Positions 60,023 through 64,000 of a stretch of 64,000 nucleotides of DNA are shown in pieces. The stretch comes from Brevibacillus_H ginsengisoli. Lineage in GTDB: Bacteria > Bacillota > Bacilli > Brevibacillales > Brevibacillaceae. The stretch's first letter is position 1. The number at the start of each line of letters is the position of its first letter. The notes beneath the pieces were generated by a model. That model worked only from the letters and a program-made list of their open reading frames with translations. It had not been told where the DNA came from and searched no databases. The stretch is from assembly GCF_050113715.1 (NCBI RefSeq), contig NZ_JBNJQR010000013.1, forward strand, positions 62,001-126,000, given 5' to 3'. Position numbers and translations under genes: made by a program.

Positions 60023-61205
60023 TTAGTAAGGACGCCCTGCTTTAATAAATCGGTATCCCCAATGTGTACCTTCCAGATCGGTGATTTTGACTCCACCCGC
60101 ACCGAAAGTATGAAGAACCTTGTTATTCCCCATATAGATCCCGATATGCTGAATCGGCTGACTGCTTGCATCGATTCCCGCGTAGTCTGATGCTTTCCAT
60201 CCGCGGTATTTCATGAACCAGATGAGATCTCCCGGCTGCAACTTGCTTTTATCGTAGTAGTACGTCCCGTGCGCTTTCACGTAGTTAAATTCTGAAGTCG
60301 CTCCGCCTCTACCCATATCAATTCCGGCACCTTCACGATAGGCCCACATGACGAACTCTGAGCAGTCCATTGTGGTCTTGGTCGAACGGCTGGACGCATA
60401 TTCATAAGGAGTGCCGAGATATTTCAATCCTGCTTGGATCACTGCTTGTCCAATCGAGTTGACGGGAGTTTGTGAACCACCGGTACTCGGTGTTTGACCT
60501 GGAGTTTGCGAACCACCTGTACTTGGTGTTTGACCTGGAGTTTGCGAACCACCTGTACTTGGTGTTTGACCTGGAGTTTGCGAACCACCTGTACTTGGTG
60601 TTTGACCTGGAGTTTGCGAACCANNNNNNNNNNNNNNNNNNNNNNNNNNNNNNNNNNNNNNNNNNNNNNNNNNNNNNNNNNNNNNNNNNNNNNNNNNNNN
60701 NNNNNNNNNNNNNNNNNNNNNNNCCAGTACTCGGTGTTGTTCCCGAGGTTGGCGTGCTTACCCGACGCGCTCCTGTAAAATACTTCTCAACTGCCTTGAA
60801 GCTTTGCTCGACAACGCCACCCTTGCTTTGGGAGCAATATAAGAATTTATCATTGCCAACATAAACTCCGACATATGTAGAACTTGAATGGAAGAAAACG
60901 ATATCTCCTGGTTGTAGCTCACTTTTGGATACGCTTTTTCCTGCTTTTTGCAGAGCGGAGATCGTGTCATCTACTTGAACACCCATCTGCTTCATGACAT
61001 AGGCAACATAACCAGCAGAATCAAAAGAGGACGGGCCATTTCCTCCAGAACTATAAGGTTTCCCCATTAAATCATATGCGCTTTTAACGACTGCTGTCGT
61101 ATCCAGCTGTGCAGCAGCAGCTTGTCCAGCTTCAACAAACATCAACAGGGATGTACCGAGCATGACGGCCATTGTTGACTTTTTTAACCATTGCTGTTTC
61201 GTCAT
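60023..61205 (-). CDS. Two-domain NlpC/P60 wall peptidase with a tandem-repeat linker (contains an N gap)
   Basis: One gene interrupted by the 100-N gap; the two halves are in different frames only because the gap length is nominal. Start at 61205 has AGGAGG. A signal peptide ends near AGQAAAA. The first NlpC/P60 domain (about 32-155) reads FDSAGYVAYVMKQMG where the catalytic Cys should be, and STYVGVYVGND where the His should be, so it looks inactive. The linker repeats GSQTPGQTPSTG. The second domain (MDCSEFVMWAYREG, QHIGIYMGNN) has Cys and His and should cut D-Glu-DAP-type bonds. Likely secreted. A pseudo-domain used for binding is the obvious inference. Confidence 0.85.
60465..60623. repeat. 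36-bp tandem repeat in the NlpC/P60 linker
   Basis: Four full units and part of a fifth up to the gap; units 2-4 are identical and unit 1 differs at three bases. Each encodes 12 residues (GSQTPGQTPSTG). The gap is likely caused by this repeat. Confidence 0.9.
60624..60723. other. Assembly gap of 100 N
   Basis: Exactly 100 N, a conventional placeholder of unknown true length, inside the tandem repeat. The frame across it cannot be judged. Confidence 0.95.
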
Positions 61206-61506
61206 CTTGTTTCCTCCTGGCTGTGATGGTTTTCCCCTCAAATTGGGTACTTTTCCATCTTAATTCCAAATTGGCGAACAAGATAACCCTAAAAATATTA
61301 CCAATTATGCATTTGATTACATAGTCCTACATGTTCTCCCTGTAAAACTGTTCAATTTCAATTTGAAACGTGGCATTTGTCCTAATTCGTGAGGAAGTTT
61401 ACTCCAACTCATTTTTTGGATCATCTTGTAAAAAGGAAGAAGGGAGGTTTTTTCTATCTGCTCAAATGGTATGATGGTTGAAGATATAAAGGAGTGAAAT
61501 GCAATT
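61206..61506. other. Intergenic region between divergent genes
   Basis: About 300 bases with no gene. It holds the leader of the NlpC/P60 gene, a perfect TTTCAATTTGAAA palindrome at 61356-61368 and an extended -10 (TGGTATGAT) near 61468 for the lipoprotein gene. Function of the palindrome unknown. Confidence 0.4.
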
Positions 61507-62508
61507 ATGATTCGTCTGGGGTTTATAGCCCAATCTCTCATCCTACTTATCCTTCTACTTTCAGGATGCAGTTCCCATGATCAAAATTCCAGCGCGACGC
61601 CGAAAACTCAGCAGACAAGCGCAACCTCATCTTCATCTGATCAAGCGTCTGAGCCTGATGATGGCTTAATAAACCAGTTGAAGGAAATCGCCCCCCAAGC
61701 AAAAGATGCCCGTCAAATCATCTCGGCCCTGGATACCAACATGGCCCATGTGAATGAAAAAACGGCGGACCAGATGTTCTTGATTCTCGAACACTATTAT
61801 GAGCAGTACGTACCTGCTGTAAACGACCAGCTTGCCAAACGGTTGATTCAGCCGGGTACCGCCGAAAAATTAAACGCGCTTGAATACCCCTACGATTTCA
61901 CCAAAATTGAAAACGACGATGCGTTAAAGCTATGGATGCTCAGTCAGGTATCCAGCAAGCTTACGTTAGATAACCGAGACGGGGACTTTTATTGGCGAGT
62001 GGACTACGATGCGTTGAATAAGGCTTACTCTCCCTATCTATCCAAGGATTTAAAAGAGTACCTTTCCATCCAGACCGTGGAGGCCAATCAGAACTCGATG
62101 GAGGACGGGGGGCTCACCATTTCGCGTAATGAGCTGGCAGATCGCCTGTTGCATACCGAGCATTATCTGACTACATTCCCAAACGGGTTAAAAAAAGTGG
62201 AAATGAAAACTCTATACTTCAACTACTTGAACCAATATATTCATGAGTATCGATACGAAGCAATTGATGAGAACACGTTGCGGCTTCTCCCCCAAGTGAA
62301 ACAAAGCTATGAGAAGCTCGTCCAAGAACATCCTGACACCCATACCGCGCAGATCGTTAAAGATTACCTAGCCATTATTAATGCGAACGAGGATGTTATT
62401 TATGAGCCAGGAGATCCTAGCATCAGCAACATCGGGAATCCGAAACCGAATATCTCCGAGTTTTGGAAAGGATTAAGCAGTAAAGTCGATCAGTTGTTTA
62501 CCCTTTAA
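61507..62508 (+). CDS. Lipoprotein of unknown function
   Basis: 333 residues. Signal peptide with lipobox LILLLSGCSSH (Cys21), then a Ser/Thr-rich stretch (25-50). The rest is mostly helical with charged segments (for example NEKTADQMFLILEHYYEQY and YLAIINANEDVIYEPGD) and shows no family that I recognise. AAGGAG lies 12 bases before ATG. It is divergent from the NlpC/P60 gene and followed by a strong terminator. A role in envelope maintenance is possible given the neighbours, but nothing in the sequence fixes it. Confidence 0.7.
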   Translation: MIRLGFIAQSLILLILLLSGCSSHDQNSSATPKTQQTSATSSSSDQASEPDDGLINQLKEIAPQAKDARQIISALDTNMAHVNEKTADQMFLILEHYYEQYVPAVNDQLAKRLIQPGTAEKLNALEYPYDFTKIENDDALKLWMLSQVSSKLTLDNRDGDFYWRVDYDALNKAYSPYLSKDLKEYLSIQTVEANQNSMEDGGLTISRNELADRLLHTEHYLTTFPNGLKKVEMKTLYFNYLNQYIHEYRYEAIDENTLRLLPQVKQSYEKLVQEHPDTHTAQIVKDYLAIINANEDVIYEPGDPSISNIGNPKPNISEFWKGLSSKVDQLFTL

Positions 62509-62520
62509 AAACACAATAAG

Positions 62521-62556
62521 AAAAGTCCCGATGAAACAATTCGTCGGGACTTTTTC
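62521..62556 (+). terminator. Terminator of the lipoprotein gene
   Basis: AAAAGTCCCGATGAA pairs with TTCGTCGGGACTTTT (one G-U) and TT follows. Confidence 0.9.
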
Positions 62557-62611
62557 TTGCTTATTTTTTCATTTGTCATCCTATATCCATTAGCATGTAT
62601 CACTTTGTGTA

Positions 62612-63829
62612 TCACAATATAACGAAACCTCCGACTGCGCCGGCAAGTACAACTGCCCATGGAGGTGTCCTCCAGAAAACGAGTAAGCTAAACAACACAG
62701 CAGCCAGCACAAAATCCTTTGACCCATAGATAGAGCTGGTCCAAATCGGGTTGTAAAGAGTGGCCAGCAAAATTCCAACAACAGCCGTATTTACGCCCGT
62801 AAGCGCGCCTTGGAATTTAGGCCTTTTTCGCAGTGAATCCCAAAACGGCAATGTTCCCACAACCAGTAAAAAGGCGGGAAGAAAAATCGCGATAGTGGCT
62901 ATTAAGGCCCCTGACCACCCTCCCATCATCGCGCCTAAGTATCCTGCAAACGTAAATAATGGCCCTGGAACTGCTTGTGCTGCACCATAACCTGCAAGAA
63001 ATTGCTCTTTCGTCAGCCACCCAACTGGAACCACTTCTCTTTCCAGCAACGGTAAAACAACATGTCCCCCACCAAACACCAAGGAACCTGACCGATAAAA
63101 ACTATCAAAAACCGCTAACCATTGAGAAGAAGTTAGCATTCGCATGACAGGAAGCAGCACAAGCAACGCAAAAAATGCAACTAAACTAATCACCGCAACA
63201 GAACGACGTATCGATATGTTCAATTCCGGCAGCTCAGCTTGCTGAGTCCCACGATAAAGGAATAGACCCATTATTCCCGCCACGATGATTAGGGCAATTT
63301 GACTGATAGCTGTTTGCCAAAGCAGCGTGATCCCCATAACAATTACGGCCATCGTGGCCCTATTTCGATCGGGTGTAAGCTTGCTTGCCATTCCCCATAC
63401 AGCTTGAGCCACAATCGCCACAGCCACTATTTTAAGTCCGTGTATCCACCCGGAATCAGCCACGTGTGATTCTTTAAGAAATAAGGCAAATATGGTTAAA
63501 GCAATCACCGAAGGAAGGGTAAAGCCAATCCAAGCAAAAACTCCTCCCCAAAGTCCCGCACGCATTATTCCAATTCCCATTCCAACCTGACTGCTGGCCG
63601 GTCCGGGCAAAAACTGACACAATGCCACTAAATCAGCATAGGTTCGCTCATCCAACCACCTTCTTCGTTTAATATATTCATCATGAAAAAAGCCAAGATG
63701 AGCGATTGGTCCTCCAAACGATGTTACTCCTAACTTTGTGGAAACCCACAACACTTCAAGTAGCCTTCGAAATAAACTGGTGCAATCCGTTCTGTTTTCC
63801 CCCGTTACTTCAGTACTTTCATTTTTCAT
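62612..63829 (-). CDS. chrA: Chromate transporter, two-domain ChrA type
   Basis: 405 residues with two homologous CHR halves. The first has TSFGGPIAHLGFFHDEYIKR and LPGPASSQVGMGIG; the second has FGGGHVVLPLLEREVV and AVPGPLFTFAGYLGA. About ten membrane helices. ChrA proteins export chromate; many members may carry other oxyanions. AGGAGG lies 12 bases before ATG. The 5' region to the window end (63830-64000) has no gene and no readable promoter. Confidence 0.9.
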   Translation of the reverse strand: MKNESTEVTGENRTDCTSLFRRLLEVLWVSTKLGVTSFGGPIAHLGFFHDEYIKRRRWLDERTYADLVALCQFLPGPASSQVGMGIGIMRAGLWGGVFAWIGFTLPSVIALTIFALFLKESHVADSGWIHGLKIVAVAIVAQAVWGMASKLTPDRNRATMAVIVMGITLLWQTAISQIALIIVAGIMGLFLYRGTQQAELPELNISIRRSVAVISLVAFFALLVLLPVMRMLTSSQWLAVFDSFYRSGSLVFGGGHVVLPLLEREVVPVGWLTKEQFLAGYGAAQAVPGPLFTFAGYLGAMMGGWSGALIATIAIFLPAFLLVVGTLPFWDSLRKRPKFQGALTGVNTAVVGILLATLYNPIWTSSIYGSKDFVLAAVLFSLLVFWRTPPWAVVLAGAVGGFVIL

Positions 63830-64000
63830 TTAACAGGTTTTCCTCCTTTCTCCCTTCCTTTTCTTTTAACTTCACGTCCCATTCCCAATTTACTCTAATA
63901 CTTCGTTAATTTATCGGCTAACACCTTTTCATTTATCCCATTAATCGCATTCAGAAAATATTATGGCCGATTCCTTAGAATTAGCCTCATGTTATCCACT

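Noticed and set aside
60402..60620. Aromatic-rich repeat (WFANSRS) at the end of the first NlpC/P60 half
   Set aside because: It results from reading the tandem repeat in the wrong frame after the N gap. The correct frame gives GSQTPGQTPSTG.
1..64000. CRISPR arrays, tRNA or rRNA genes, prophage or transposase genes
   Set aside because: I looked for regular spaced repeats, tRNA-like cloverleafs and recombinase genes and saw none. The tandem repeats present are coding or belong to the dispersed element.

Overview
The window reads as chromosome of a Gram-positive, low-to-mid GC member of the Bacillales, most like Brevibacillus or a close Paenibacillaceae relative (inference). The reasons are strong AGGAGG-type ribosome sites, SipW/TasA-type secreted fibre genes, an SLH-domain lipoprotein, a RocR/RocD/RocG arginine-ornithine locus, sigma-54 promoters next to ordinary sigma-A promoters, and many intrinsic terminators. 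No rRNA, tRNA, CRISPR array, prophage or transposase was seen. A run of 100 N (60624-60723) marks a scaffold gap inside a tandem repeat.

Layout. 1-560: 3' part of an O-acetylhomoserine sulfhydrylase. 685-6498: an extracellular fibre locus, all on the minus strand, with two SipW-type signal peptidases, three TasA/camelysin-like proteins, a proline-rich accessory protein and a TasA-like head fused to a predicted beta-helix. 6716-10358: zinc-ribbon protein, degenerate HD-GYP membrane protein and a NarL-type two-component system. 10642-19055: two ArsR-type regulator/MFS exporter pairs around a MoxR-DUF58-DUF4129 operon and a DUF2935 gene. 19372-25206: LacI regulator with an NtdB-like phosphatase, citrate synthase with CitR, ClpP, a sigma factor and a thioredoxin. 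25606-33146: STAS protein, chemoreceptor, PAS/GGDEF diguanylate cyclase, universal stress protein, AraC regulator and GNAT enzyme. 33187-37494: sulfate ABC importer headed by an Rrf2 regulator. 37804-42201: azoreductase, TrmO-like protein and the csoR-copA-copZ copper operon. 42616-48439: roc locus. 48507-50662: SLH lipoprotein and YciI-like protein. 50864-53724: nickel ECF transporter with NikR. 53827-63829: DUF4931, cysteine dioxygenase, MarR, a small PBP-like membrane protein, an FHA-winged-helix regulator, BrnQ, two cell-wall peptidase genes, a lipoprotein and ChrA.

How genes work together. The fibre locus makes SipW-processed surface proteins. The adjacent two-component system and the c-di-GMP-type proteins are plausible controllers, and three 9-bp direct repeats at an exact 23-bp period lie upstream of the second sipW. 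Metal and sulfur loci carry readable operators: a NikR-like 28-bp palindrome over the nik -35, a CsoR-like G-tract in the csoR spacer, and an inverted repeat at the Rrf2/sulfate -35. The roc locus shows RocR-type upstream sites and sigma-54 promoters on both flanks of rocR.

The most unusual structures are the TasA/beta-helix fusion, a four-copy dispersed repeat (about 200-275 bp) with 15-16 bp inverted ends and covarying inner stems that always lies beyond the 3' end of a minus-strand gene, a two-domain NlpC/P60 protein whose first domain lacks the catalytic residues, a degenerate HD-GYP protein beside a zinc-ribbon that recurs fused to a diguanylate cyclase, and an apparently orphan NtdB-like phosphatase.
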